Source of the DNA: JARFQH01 sp041299015
GTDB lineage: Bacteria; Desulfobacterota; Desulfobacteria; Desulfobacterales; SG8-13
Assembly (NCBI GenBank): GCA_041299015.1
Contig: JBFYWB010000010.1
Location: 1-29,944, forward strand
Length of the DNA: 29,944 nt
Direction of reading: 5' to 3'
Numbering within the stretch: the first letter of the stretch is position 1; every line of letters begins with the position of its first letter. Positions 1 to 7,226 of this stretch are shown here, piece by piece. The translations under genes and the position numbers were made by a program. The notes below the pieces were generated by a model, which saw only the letters and a program-made list of their open reading frames with translations, ran no database searches and was not told where the DNA came from.

Positions 1-405
1 TTTACTCATTTTTTGAAGCTCTTTGACACAGGTTTCCACTGCGGCATCGATACCGCGCTTGATGGCCATCGGGTTGTTGCCGGCAGCCACCAGTTTCTGG
101 CCCTCTTCGTAGATCGCACGCGCCAGAACCGTTGCCGTGGTCGTTCCATCGCCGGCCATGTCGCTGGTTTTACTGGCGACTTCCTTGACCATCTGGGCGC
201 CCATATTTTCAAACCTGTCTTCCAGTTCGATCTCTTTGGCCACGGTGACGCCGTCTTTGGTGACCGTCGGAGAGCCCCAGGATTTGTCGATGACGACGTT
301 TCTGCCTTTGGGCCCCAAGGTGACGACCACAGCATCCGCAAGCGTGCGAACCCCGTTCAGCATTGCTTCACGGGCTTTCATGTCATATTTGATAACCTTT
401 GCCAT
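1..405 (-). CDS. groL: 60 kDa chaperonin GroEL, N-terminal part (runs off left edge)
   Basis: This is the large ATPase ring subunit of the GroEL/GroES chaperonin, which folds cytosolic proteins inside a closed double-ring cage. Only the first 135 residues are in the window and the frame is open to base 1. The start MAKVIKYDMKARE matches the family, and the following stretch has the conserved equatorial-domain signatures: LGPKGRNVV around residues 30-38, KDGVTVAKE around 51-59, and the nucleotide-contacting DGTTT near 86-90. The ATG at 403-405 lies 29 bases after the groES stop and has a GGAGGAG-type ribosome site at about 414-420, so the usual groES-groEL order and co-translation are intact. 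No oddity is seen in the visible part; the remaining three quarters of the protein are outside the window. Confidence 0.98.
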   Translation of the reverse strand, partial: MAKVIKYDMKAREAMLNGVRTLADAVVVTLGPKGRNVVIDKSWGSPTVTKDGVTVAKEIELEDRFENMGAQMVKEVASKTSDMAGDGTTTATVLARAIYEEGQKLVAAGNNPMAIKRGIDAAVETCVKELQKMSK

Positions 406-434
406 TGTTGATTCTCCTCCATTTTTACCAGGTA

Positions 435-722
435 TTATTCGATTACACCAAGGACGTCGTCTTCACGCATGATGAGAAACTCTTCGCCTTCGATCTTAAC
501 CTCGGTTCCGGAATACTTTCCGAAGAGTATTCGATCACCTTTTTTCACTTCAAGGGCAATCCGCTTGCCATCCTCGCCGACTTTTCCGTTGCCAGCGGCG
601 ATCACTTTACCCTCGGCCGGTTTTTCCTTGGCGGTATCCGGGATAATGATACCCCCCTTGGTTTTGGATTCTTCTTCTACCCTTTGCACCAAAATACGGT
701 CCTGCAATGGTCTGAGTTTCAT
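435..722 (-). CDS. groS: 10 kDa co-chaperonin GroES
   Basis: The 95-residue product is the heptameric lid of the GroEL folding chamber and acts in the cytosol. It begins MKLRPLQDRILVQRVEEE, carries the mobile loop with GGIIIPDTAKEKP (about residues 23-35) that binds GroEL, and ends with the typical EGEEFLIMREDDVLGVIE strand. The length is normal for the family. A strong AAAGGAG ribosome site at 731-740 (read on the minus strand) sits just upstream of the ATG. It is the first gene of the groESL operon. The upstream region has no CIRCE element (TTAGCACTC-N9-GAGTGCTAA), so HrcA control is not supported by sequence. A near-palindrome at 777-798 is recorded separately. Confidence 0.98.
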   Translation of the reverse strand: MKLRPLQDRILVQRVEEESKTKGGIIIPDTAKEKPAEGKVIAAGNGKVGEDGKRIALEVKKGDRILFGKYSGTEVKIEGEEFLIMREDDVLGVIE

Positions 723-1116
723 ACCGTGTCCTCTCCTTTACGCTGTAATGGTTTTTATGGTTTAAGTAGACAGGTTGTGCACCCCACGGCAGGGGCACTA
801 TGTGTATCGATCCGCACGATTGATTAAAAAGAAAACCACGTCAACCGGATGAAAGCATAATTTAGATGTCATTACAGGTATTTAATCCAGATATTATCGG
901 CAATCTGATTTTTGTTAGCTATAATAATCACACTTTGTTTTTTGTAAAGTCATGTTTAAAAAAAAGTTGCGTTTTTGAAAAAAATAAACCGCTGTCATTC
1001 GAGGGGTGCGTTTTGGGCAAACCCGGACATGCGACACCGATATGCCCAGGACGAACAACGCTCGGGGGCTTCACGCGGAAGGTGGCCTCTATGACCTGAT
1101 TGGCTCGGTTCGGGTG
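723..1116. other. 394-base intergenic region between groES and the FmdB-type gene
   Basis: No protein gene is supported here. From about 850 to 995 the DNA is strikingly AT-rich with A and T tracts. It then switches abruptly to GC-rich sequence from about 996 to 1116. A perfect TATAAT at 920-925 (plus strand) with a 4-of-6 match to a -35 box at 897-902 could start a plus-strand transcript. The GC-rich half has short potential hairpins but no closing stem or U-tract that I could establish. The groES promoter must lie here on the minus strand, but I could not identify a good sigma-70 or heat-shock match. The 77-aa plus-strand frame at 866-1099 has no recognisable content. Confidence 0.5.
777..798. 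repeat. Imperfect inverted repeat in the groES leader
   Basis: GTGC(A)CCCC and AGGGGCAC face each other across ACGGC about 55 bases upstream of the groES start. In RNA it would form a GC-rich hairpin in the groESL leader; in DNA it could be an operator. It does not match CIRCE. The role is inference only. Confidence 0.4.
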
Positions 1117-1413
1117 CTAATCGTCTAATGACTTTGATTGTGTGTTCGTTGCGGTAGTGCCGGTATCTGGCGGCGATTCGGCTTTTTTGTCATTCGATCC
1201 GTCGGGTGATTCCTTGAGGGCGGATGTTCGGCTTTTTCCGGCATAGTCGGTTGCGTACCAGCCGGTTCCTTTCAAGTGAAAACTGGTGTGGGAAACGAGT
1301 TTGTTCAGCCTGCCGGAGCATCGATGACAGCGGGTAAGGGGCTTGTCCGAAACCTTCTGCAGGACTTCTTCAACGCTGCCACATTGGCTGCACTCGTATT
1401 CGTAAATGGGCAT
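1117..1413 (-). CDS. FmdB-family zinc ribbon protein
   Basis: The 98-residue product starts MPIYEYECSQCG, the hallmark of the FmdB/CxxC_CxxC_SSSS regulatory-type zinc ribbon family. Two CxxC pairs (C8/C11 and C29/C32) would hold one zinc ion. The SHTSFHLKGTGWYATDYA segment (about residues 41-58) matches the conserved second half of the family. The C-terminal 40 residues are low-complexity, rich in S, T, D and K, and probably disordered. The role of the family is unsettled; the name comes from a gene next to a formamidase/amidase operon, and regulation of transcription is often assumed. A GAGGA site lies about 10 bases before the ATG, with a promoter candidate at 1470-1498. The gene stands alone between two minus-strand neighbours. 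Confidence 0.9.
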   Translation of the reverse strand: MPIYEYECSQCGSVEEVLQKVSDKPLTRCHRCSGRLNKLVSHTSFHLKGTGWYATDYAGKSRTSALKESPDGSNDKKAESPPDTGTTATNTQSKSLDD

Positions 1414-1469
1414 GGACTAAAATCCTCAGCTGAATTTAATTATATTCACCCTCGTAAACTCAACGTCCA

Positions 1470-1498
1470 AAATTATCCATTGTCAGTGTTTTTGTCAA
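1470..1498 (-). promoter_or_regulatory. Candidate sigma-70 promoter for the FmdB-type gene
   Basis: Read on the minus strand, a perfect TTGACA (complement of 1493-1498) is followed by GATAAT (complement of 1472-1477, spacer 15) or TAATTT (complement of 1470-1475, spacer 17). It is correctly placed about 60 bases upstream of the gene. The -35 box is strong; the choice of -10 box is uncertain. Confidence 0.5.
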
Positions 1499-1542
1499 GA
1501 CTTGATTTAGCTCCCTGAATCATCGTGAACGACAGCGGGTGG

Positions 1543-2085
1543 TCAGGGTGATTTCATACCGTCGTAGGGTATCCGCCATTGGTTGTAAAACTCGAGAACG
1601 TCGCCGAGTCCCGACACCCTAAAGGGCTTGAGAATCTCGTGGGTTTTCGAGTGGACCCGTTTTTCTTCCGCCAGTCTTTCGTCGGGTGCGGCGTCAAAGT
1701 ACTGCTGGAATTTGCTGAAACGAACGATATGGATCAGTTCATGGGTCACGATGTAAAGGACAAAAGGGAGCAGTTTCAACTTTGGCCTTTGTCCCAAGAC
1801 GGCCAGGATCGCATGGTCCTGCAGGCAGATCTTGTAAAGGTCGTAGGCCGAACTGCCGAGGGCGCGATCGCGGTGACGCCCTTCATAGCGAACGATCTGG
1901 GCAAACGGCCCCTCGACGACTTCATCGGCTGCCAAGTCGCATAGCGTCTTGATGTCATAGCGCCGATGGAGCCATTGACTGGCCGACATCTTGTAGTAAT
2001 TGCTGACCAGCTCCTCGGCCAATGCAACGGCCTTGTTGACGATCTCAATCTGTTCAGGGCTAAAGGTTACCGGATTCTCCATCAT
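1543..2085 (-). CDS. Uncharacterised protein with an HExxH (zincin-like) motif
   Basis: I do not recognise a named family for this 180-residue protein. It has no signal peptide. A hydrophobic stretch, LLPFVLYIVTHELIHIV (about residues 105-121), contains HELIH at residues 115-119, the zinc-binding and catalytic pattern of zincin metallopeptidases. Downstream E140, E141, H145 and H149 are possible third ligands. The N-terminal half is helical in character, with an unusual SQWLHRRYDIKTLCDLAADEV segment around residues 36-56. The start chosen is the first of two tandem ATG codons; the ribosome site is weak, so initiation is not certain. The gene is transcribed toward the FmdB-type gene and diverges from the CYTH gene. 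Base composition and codon use fit the neighbourhood, so it is probably a real lineage-specific protein. Peptidase activity is inference. Confidence 0.8.
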   Translation of the reverse strand: MMENPVTFSPEQIEIVNKAVALAEELVSNYYKMSASQWLHRRYDIKTLCDLAADEVVEGPFAQIVRYEGRHRDRALGSSAYDLYKICLQDHAILAVLGQRPKLKLLPFVLYIVTHELIHIVRFSKFQQYFDAAPDERLAEEKRVHSKTHEILKPFRVSGLGDVLEFYNQWRIPYDGMKSP

Positions 2086-2275
2086 TTAGTCGACATCTTG
2101 CTGGTCCGCCGCCATTGGCAAAAGTTGGGATTTTACTCTACACGGTTTTTGGGTTAAGTAAATATAATTTTTGCGTTCGATACCAAATTGACCTGCCGGA
2201 TTGATCTGAATGATGATTACGCCGGATTGTGTGAGATTACGTGAGGCCGCTGTAAAACGGAAAGGAGCATCATAA

Positions 2276-2905
2276 ATGGTCGACCAGCAGGATTCGGGGA
2301 AAGAACCGCTCGAGATTGAAGTCAAATTTTATTTACAGGACCCCGTTGGTTTGCAGCGGGCGATTGCCGGTATCGGTGCCGTCAGCCGGGGAAGGTTTTT
2401 TGAGACGAACTACCGCCTCGACGACCACAACGACAGCCTGATGAAAAGGGCATCGCTGCTGCGGCTGCGTCGCGACGACTGCGCGCGGCTGACCTTAAAG
2501 ACCAAGCCTGAACAAAGCGACACTCGTTTCAAAACATACCAGGAACAGGAGGTGATCGTCAGTGACCTCGAGACCATGGCCCGCATTCTGGCGCAGTTGG
2601 GATTCGAGCGGCGGCAAGTGTACGAGAAATGGCGCGAAACGTACAGACTGGAAAAAACGCTCCTGTGCATCGACACCATGCCGTTCGGGAATTTCCTTGA
2701 AATCGAAGGCACCAGGGAAGCAATTGTCCGGTTGGCCGCCCGCCTGGGGTTTGTCTGGGAGCAGCGGATCTTGAAAAATTACCTTGAGATTTTTGCGCTG
2801 CTCAAACGCCGCTTCAATTTACCGTTCAACGATGTCACTTTCCGGAATTTTGAATCGATTCGAATTGACTTTGAACCGGTTATCCGACAGATGGCAGCGG
2901 CCTGA
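2276..2905 (+). CDS. CYTH-domain protein (class IV adenylate cyclase / triphosphate-binding fold)
   Basis: The 209-residue product has the CYTH triphosphate tunnel fold. The signature ExExK is at E13, E15 and K17 (EIEVKF). It is followed by the basic/acidic strands typical of the barrel: LLRLRRDD near residues 61-68, LTLKTKPE near 71-78, RETYRL near 121-126, and CIDTMPFGNFLEIEG near 132-146. Members act as CyaB-type class IV adenylate cyclases, thiamine triphosphatases or inorganic triphosphatases, using divalent metal. The conserved FGxFLEIEG strand and overall length suit the CyaB-like branch, but substrate cannot be decided from sequence. A strong AAGGAG at 2262-2267 sits 8 bases before the ATG. 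A possible promoter is TTGACC at 2188-2193 with GATGAT at 2212-2217. The gene is monocistronic and ends at a small terminator. Confidence 0.88.
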   Translation: MVDQQDSGKEPLEIEVKFYLQDPVGLQRAIAGIGAVSRGRFFETNYRLDDHNDSLMKRASLLRLRRDDCARLTLKTKPEQSDTRFKTYQEQEVIVSDLETMARILAQLGFERRQVYEKWRETYRLEKTLLCIDTMPFGNFLEIEGTREAIVRLAARLGFVWEQRILKNYLEIFALLKRRFNLPFNDVTFRNFESIRIDFEPVIRQMAAA

Positions 2906-2927
2906 TAGGTTGCTCGTCCGTTCAACA

Positions 2928-2946
2928 CGTCGTTTCGACGCTTTTT
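2928..2946 (+). terminator. Rho-independent terminator after the CYTH gene
   Basis: A 5-bp perfect stem (CGTCG, loop TTT, CGACG) is followed by C and five T residues, 23 bases after the CYTH stop codon. The stem is short, so efficiency may be modest. It sits in the 42-base gap before the converging LysM gene. Confidence 0.6.
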
Positions 2947-2947
2947 C

Positions 2948-4057
2948 TCATGGCCCTTGCCGACTGCCGATGCTCACCGGAAATTCTTTTTCGAGCACCA
3001 GATTCCCGTTTGCGGCAAAAACGAATATGGTGGCGAGCGTGTAGCGTTGAGCATTTTCTTGGTCGTCGACCTTAAACCGGATGGTCCGGAAATTGAAAAT
3101 AGAAAAGGCCCTACCGAGTGTTCCGTCGGGTCTGCCGGATTCAAGGGGAACCGGCGGCAGGACCAGCCAGTTATCCGGACTGTCGGTGTCGCCTCTCAAA
3201 ACGACCACCGTCTGACCCGAAATCTCTTGGGATTTTGTTCCATCGTTTCTGATGACGTATTCCACCCGCAGCGTTTTGGTGCCGGGTTCGTACACGGTGG
3301 TGAAATTTCGGATATCGGCGCCGATATCCGTACCGTGCGCACTTGTCGCCTGGACCGTGCGGTGACTGTTTTCAACTGCCGGTGGATTCGCCGGGCTGAT
3401 GTCGCCAGTCGCGGGAGGTTCTTCATTGGCTCGGGATTTTATCACCAGTTGGTCGCCGGGGTGAAGCGTGCTGTCGCCCTCCATTTGGTTCAGCCGGCGC
3501 AGTTGGTCCACCGAAACGTTGTAGCGCAACCCAATGGTATAGAGCGAATCGCCGGGGACGACGGTATGATAGACGTTTTTTTCCCTGTTGCGGGCCACTG
3601 ACGCGGTGTCATTTTGCGGTGCCTGAACGATGGTTGCCGCCGTTTCAGTTTCTTCCCGGGAAGGGGGAACCGCCTTATCGACGTCCGGTTTGTCTCTGCG
3701 CCGCTCGGAAGGTTTGGTTGCGCTTGGGGTTTTGCCGCTTCTCGATTCCGTCAGTACCAGGCGGGTCATCAGAATGTCTTTTTCGTCGCGCAGGGACTGG
3801 ATCGCCCTGTTCAGGTCGAAGACTTTTTTTTCGAGTGCCCGAATGTCGCCCGCAGCCCTCTGGTGCAGATATGCCAGTCCCCCGGCGAGTCCGCCAAGAC
3901 TCAGAACGACCAGGGCCGTGAGGACGACGGCGGCTTTCAGATGGTTGAAGGCGATTGTTTTACTGTGCGCGCCCACGAACACCAATGCCCAGCGGCGATC
4001 GCCACGCGAGCCTCTGATCGGCTTCCTGGGGCTGCGGTCTTTTTGACTGTCCTGCAT
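2948..4057 (-). CDS. Membrane-anchored coiled-coil LysM-domain protein
   Basis: The protein has about 369 residues. Its N-terminus is basic and cytoplasmic, followed by one membrane segment (AVVLTALVVLSLGGLAGGLAYL, about residues 43-64). Next come a short coiled coil (IRALEKKVFDLNRAIQSLRDEKDIL), a charged P/S/T-rich linker, a single LysM domain (VYHTVVPGDSLYTIGLRYNVSVDQLRRLN through LHPGDQLVI) and a C-terminal domain of about 110 residues rich in beta strands that I cannot name. LysM binds N-acetylglucosamine polymers, so the protein probably tethers the inner membrane to peptidoglycan in the periplasm. I prefer the ATG at 4055-4057: an AAGGG site lies 8 bases upstream, whereas the TTG at 4061-4063 would be too close to it. 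The gene begins 12 bases after the SAM hydrolase stop, so it is likely co-transcribed. Function is inferred from the domains only. Confidence 0.82.
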   Translation of the reverse strand: MQDSQKDRSPRKPIRGSRGDRRWALVFVGAHSKTIAFNHLKAAVVLTALVVLSLGGLAGGLAYLHQRAAGDIRALEKKVFDLNRAIQSLRDEKDILMTRLVLTESRSGKTPSATKPSERRRDKPDVDKAVPPSREETETAATIVQAPQNDTASVARNREKNVYHTVVPGDSLYTIGLRYNVSVDQLRRLNQMEGDSTLHPGDQLVIKSRANEEPPATGDISPANPPAVENSHRTVQATSAHGTDIGADIRNFTTVYEPGTKTLRVEYVIRNDGTKSQEISGQTVVVLRGDTDSPDNWLVLPPVPLESGRPDGTLGRAFSIFNFRTIRFKVDDQENAQRYTLATIFVFAANGNLVLEKEFPVSIGSRQGP

Positions 4058-4069
4058 GTGCAAGGCCCT

Positions 4070-4888
4070 TCATGCATCTGCGCGAGTGTCTGTCCATACG
4101 GTAATCGGGTCGGCCGTTCGGGCCGCAAAAAAGCGGGCGGCATTGCCCTGATTCACGGCGATTTCGAAAAACCCGCGGCTGCCGACCAGTACCAACGGGC
4201 TGCCGGGTTTGACGCTGGCATAAGTCGGGAACAAGCCGGTGAGGCTGTGCCGGCCGATAATAAACCGCAGGCTTTCCTGAGTGGCTGCAGGATCGTGACG
4301 TTTGACCAACGGCCAGTCGATATTGGTTATCAGGTTTCCGAAACGGTCGATGTCGATGACGCTACCGCAGATACGGCCGTCTTTCTCCAAACGCGGCTGA
4401 GCAAGATCCAGCCGCACGAGTGTGTCGCTTCCGATCGGCGCGCCCAGTCGGTCGAGGGGCAGACCCAGCGACAGATGGGCCGCGACCGGGGCGAAAATGT
4501 CCCGGCCGTGAAATGTGCGACTGACCGGGTTTAAAAAGTAAGCCGTATTTTCGATTTTCACGATCTTCTCGATCGGTTTTTTTTCGATAAGGGGCGAGAG
4601 CACGCCGTTGTCCGGGGCGAGAAATGTCTGGCCCTCTGATCGCAAACCTACTACCGCACGTCTGCTGCCGACTCCCGGATCGACCACCACGATGTGAACG
4701 GTTTCCGAGGGAAAATACCGATAGCTGCCTGCGATGGCATACGCCGCCCGATGCAGGTCCTGGGGGGTGATCCAGTGGGTGATGTCGACAATGGTGGCCC
4801 TGGGGTTGATTTTCAGGATCACCCCCTTCATAACCGCAACGTAGGCGTCGTGAGTGCCAAAATCTGTCAGGAGGGTGATGACCGCCAT
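4070..4888 (-). CDS. SAM hydroxide adenosyltransferase (DUF62 / SAM hydrolase family)
   Basis: The 272-residue protein belongs to the family that includes fluorinase and chlorinase but whose common members hydrolyse S-adenosylmethionine to adenosine and methionine with an activated water. Visible signatures are ITLLTDFGTHDAYVAVMKGVI at residues 4-24, IVDITHWI near 35-42, the VVVDPGVGS(R)R loop near 69-79, and FLAPDNGVLSPL near 90-101. The C-terminal beta barrel holds IDRFGNLITNI near 180-190. The family's physiological purpose is unsettled; control of SAM or recycling is proposed. It lies 18 bases after ruvB and 12 before the LysM gene, at the tail of the tol-ruv gene train. No signal peptide or membrane segment is present. 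The halogenase alternative is unlikely on genomic grounds but not excluded. Confidence 0.9.
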   Translation of the reverse strand: MAVITLLTDFGTHDAYVAVMKGVILKINPRATIVDITHWITPQDLHRAAYAIAGSYRYFPSETVHIVVVDPGVGSRRAVVGLRSEGQTFLAPDNGVLSPLIEKKPIEKIVKIENTAYFLNPVSRTFHGRDIFAPVAAHLSLGLPLDRLGAPIGSDTLVRLDLAQPRLEKDGRICGSVIDIDRFGNLITNIDWPLVKRHDPAATQESLRFIIGRHSLTGLFPTYASVKPGSPLVLVGSRGFFEIAVNQGNAARFFAARTADPITVWTDTRADA

Positions 4889-4906
4889 GTCGATAACACT
4901 ACAACA

Positions 4907-5944
4907 TCAAAACAGCTTTTGCTGTATCTTGAACCCCAGGTGGCGGTAAGCCGCCTCGGACGCTTTTCTGCCGGCGGAAGTCCTGGTAATCAGCCCCACT
5001 TTGAGCAGGTAGGGTTCGACGACATCCACTAAGGTGTCGGTTTCTTCCTGCAGCGTGGCGGCGATCGCTTCGATACCGACCGGTCCGCCGTTGTAGAATT
5101 CGATGACCGTTCGGATGAAACGGCGATCGAGGTCGGTCAATCCCTTTGGATCGACGCCTTCCAAAGCGAGTGCCGCTTCGACCGTGGCCCGCGATATGGT
5201 CCCGTCGGAGCGCACTTGGGCGTAATCCCTGACCCGTTTGAGAAGCCGGTTGACGATCCGCGGTGTTCCGCGCGAGCGTGCGGCCAGCTCGGCCGCACCG
5301 AAATCGTCCAAGAGGACATCGAGCAGGACAGCGGAACGTTTGGTGATCCGGATCAACTCTGCTTCGGAGTAAAAGTCGAGGCTGCGCAGGATTCCGAAAC
5401 GATCCCGCAGCGGTGAGGAGAGCAGTCCGACGCGGGTCGTTGCCCCGATCAGCGTGAAAGGCTTGAGCCGAAAGCGATGGCTCCTGGCGTGGACGCCCTT
5501 GTCAAAAACAAAGTCGATGGCGAAGTCTTCCATCGCCGGATACAACAGTTCTTCGACCGTCCGGGGGATGCGGTGGACCTCGTCGACGAAAAGGACGTCG
5601 CCGTCTTCGAGGTGGGTCAGAATTCCGATGAGATCGCCGCCCTTTTCCAGGGCCGGGCCGGAGGTGACCGTCAACGTTCCGCCGGTCTCGTTGGCGATGA
5701 TGTGCGCCAGTGTCGTTTTTCCCAGCCCCGGCGGGCCATGGAAGAGAACATGATCGACGGGTTCTTGGCGCAGCTTGGCGGCTTCGACCGCGATTTTGAG
5801 CGTTTCCACGATTTCTTTCTGCCCGACGTAATCGCCGAAACAAGCCGGACGCAATGACAGGACGTCCGCGGCCTTGTCTTCGGGCAGGCAGGTACCGGAA
5901 ACGACTTCCCGGTCTTTGGTTGAAAATTTAATGACATCATTCAC
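4907..5944 (-). CDS. ruvB: Holliday junction branch migration helicase RuvB
   Basis: The 345-residue AAA+ ATPase forms hexameric rings that pull DNA through the RuvA-bound Holliday junction. Walker A is GPPGLGKTT near residue 70, Walker B DEVHR near residue 120, sensor 1 is in GATTRVG, and the arginine finger region is SPLRDRFG. The C-terminal winged helix holds KVGLITRTSAGRKASEAAYRHLG, the DNA-contacting part. Length is normal for the family. Its ATG overlaps the ruvA stop by four bases, which implies translational coupling. The N-terminus is about 10 residues longer than usual before the LRP signature but otherwise unremarkable. The order ruvC-ruvA-ruvB is the common one. Confidence 0.97.
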   Translation of the reverse strand: MNDVIKFSTKDREVVSGTCLPEDKAADVLSLRPACFGDYVGQKEIVETLKIAVEAAKLRQEPVDHVLFHGPPGLGKTTLAHIIANETGGTLTVTSGPALEKGGDLIGILTHLEDGDVLFVDEVHRIPRTVEELLYPAMEDFAIDFVFDKGVHARSHRFRLKPFTLIGATTRVGLLSSPLRDRFGILRSLDFYSEAELIRITKRSAVLLDVLLDDFGAAELAARSRGTPRIVNRLLKRVRDYAQVRSDGTISRATVEAALALEGVDPKGLTDLDRRFIRTVIEFYNGGPVGIEAIAATLQEETDTLVDVVEPYLLKVGLITRTSAGRKASEAAYRHLGFKIQQKLF

Positions 5945-6558
5945 GGCTTCGATTCTCCGCGATACACTTCTTCGAACAATTCTTCCGGGGTGCTGATCGC
6001 GCTGTTGCGTTCCAGGGCTTCCGTCACCAGCCGTCTGGCATCCGACACTTTGTGGCCGAGCTGGGAAACGAGGACGTCGATCACGGCATCGGCCGTCTCT
6101 GCGTCGACCGACACGGGCCGCCTGACCGCCTCGGCCGGTGATGCAAAGCGTTCCATTTTTCCACTCAGGGTCGCGATTATTTTCTGAGCCGTGCGGCCGC
6201 CGATGCCTTTGAGTTTTCTCAAGGCCGCCAAGTCCTTGCCCTCGATCGCGCGAGCCATATCGCCAACCGGCAAAGTCATGGCCTTGACCGCCTTAAGCGG
6301 GCCGATGTCCGCCACGGATATGAAATACTGGAAGAATTCTTTTTCTTCTTCGGTATTGAAGCCGATCAGAACGGGCTTGGGCTGTCGTTCGGTCTGCTGG
6401 TAGTAGATGTATAAGGCCAAGGGGTCGCCGATATGGCTGGCGTGCATGCGCTCAACCACATAGGCCGGCAATAGAACTTCGTAGCCGACTTGGTTCGCAA
6501 GGAGTAAAATACGGTCTTCTCCGATTCTCAGCAGGCTGCCTTCGAGGTAACCGATCAT
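5941..6558 (-). CDS. ruvA: Holliday junction DNA helicase subunit RuvA
   Basis: The 205-residue protein binds four-way junctions as a tetramer and loads RuvB. Domain I begins MIGYLEGSLLRIGEDRILL with GVGYEV-like NQVGYEVLLP. Domain II has two helix-hairpin-helix motifs, the clearer being LRKLKGIGGRTAQKIIATL around residues 110-128. Domain III (about residues 150-205), which contacts RuvB, holds DAVIDVLVSQLGHKVSDARRLV. I start at the ATG at 6556-6558 because MIGYLxG is the conserved family start; a GTG 36 bases upstream would add 12 residues with no counterpart. No strong ribosome site is visible, so coupling to ruvC, whose stop is 60 bases upstream, is possible. The last four bases overlap ruvB. 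Confidence 0.96.
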   Translation of the reverse strand: MIGYLEGSLLRIGEDRILLLANQVGYEVLLPAYVVERMHASHIGDPLALYIYYQQTERQPKPVLIGFNTEEEKEFFQYFISVADIGPLKAVKAMTLPVGDMARAIEGKDLAALRKLKGIGGRTAQKIIATLSGKMERFASPAEAVRRPVSVDAETADAVIDVLVSQLGHKVSDARRLVTEALERNSAISTPEELFEEVYRGESKP

Positions 6559-6618
6559 GGTAAGGCTTTGGGTTGATGCTGGTATTGGGCTCACGACGCC
6601 GGCGGCAGAGCAGTTGGC

Positions 6619-7110
6619 TTACTTCAGGCAGTGCCGGCGGCCGCAGCGATAAAGCCCGATCAGGGCCAGGCCGAGAGCATCGGAGGCATGCAGCGGCCGA
6701 ATCGGGGAGGACAATTTCAACAGGTTGCGAACCGATTTTTCGAGCTGCATCTTGGTGGCATTGCCGTTTCCGGTCAAGACCTGTTTGGCTTCTCTGACCG
6801 GGACCTCCAGGGTCATCATGCCGATCTGTCTCCCGGCGAGCAATATGACACCTGAAACATGGCCCAGGATGATGCCCGACTTGGGATACTGCTTTAACGA
6901 AAAAACGTCTTCGATGACCATCAGGTCGGGCTGTTCGACCTCCAAAAGGCCGAACAGACGGCTGTAAATCTCGTGCAAGCGCCCGGGCAGAGACGTTTTT
7001 TGAGAGGTTTCGATGCTGCCGTAAGAGCAGCCGTTGATATCGATGCCGGCGCCGCTGACGATTCCTATTCCGGTAGACGATAAACCGGGGTCGATGCCGA
7101 TGATTTTCAT
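6619..7110 (-). CDS. ruvC: Crossover junction endodeoxyribonuclease RuvC
   Basis: RuvC is the RNase H-fold resolvase that nicks Holliday junctions symmetrically. The 163-residue protein starts MKIIGIDPGLSSTG with catalytic D7. The second acid is E67 in LMVIEDVF, and the last cluster is the HASDALGLAL segment (H141, D144). The substrate-binding KQYPKSGIILGHVSGVILL loop is present. I prefer the ATG at 7108-7110, which gives the canonical MKIIGIDPG start; an in-frame ATG at 7120-7122 would add four residues and cannot be excluded. It lies about 116 bases downstream of ybgF with no clear terminator between, and is followed by ruvA and ruvB. The yebC gene that often precedes ruvC is absent here. 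Confidence 0.95.
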   Translation of the reverse strand: MKIIGIDPGLSSTGIGIVSGAGIDINGCSYGSIETSQKTSLPGRLHEIYSRLFGLLEVEQPDLMVIEDVFSLKQYPKSGIILGHVSGVILLAGRQIGMMTLEVPVREAKQVLTGNGNATKMQLEKSVRNLLKLSSPIRPLHASDALGLALIGLYRCGRRHCLK

Positions 7111-7226
7111 TCTCGCGAGCATGGCATGCAGATCGAATGCGCACCATTTAAGGCCGGGTGTGTGCCTGCGCTTTGGATGCCAATCATCGGAATGTCCACG
7201 TCACAAGCGGTTTTCCGAACCGAAAA

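Noticed and set aside
723..900. CIRCE operator for HrcA
   Set aside because: No TTAGCACTC-N9-GAGTGCTAA or close variant is present on either strand.
866..1099. Plus-strand 77-codon frame in the groES-FmdB gap
   Set aside because: It spans the AT-rich to GC-rich break, has no ribosome site and no familiar protein pattern.
996..1116. Possible 6S or SRP RNA
   Set aside because: I could not find a closing stem, the central-bubble features of 6S RNA or the SRP tetraloop, so it is left as unexplained intergenic sequence.
2086..2325. Minus-strand 79-codon frame just upstream of the HExxH gene
   Set aside because: It overlaps the CYTH gene start and both candidate promoters and has no recognisable content.
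3614..4534. Plus-strand frame of 306 codons
   Set aside because: Antisense shadow of the LysM and SAM hydrolase genes, low-complexity composition, no ribosome site.
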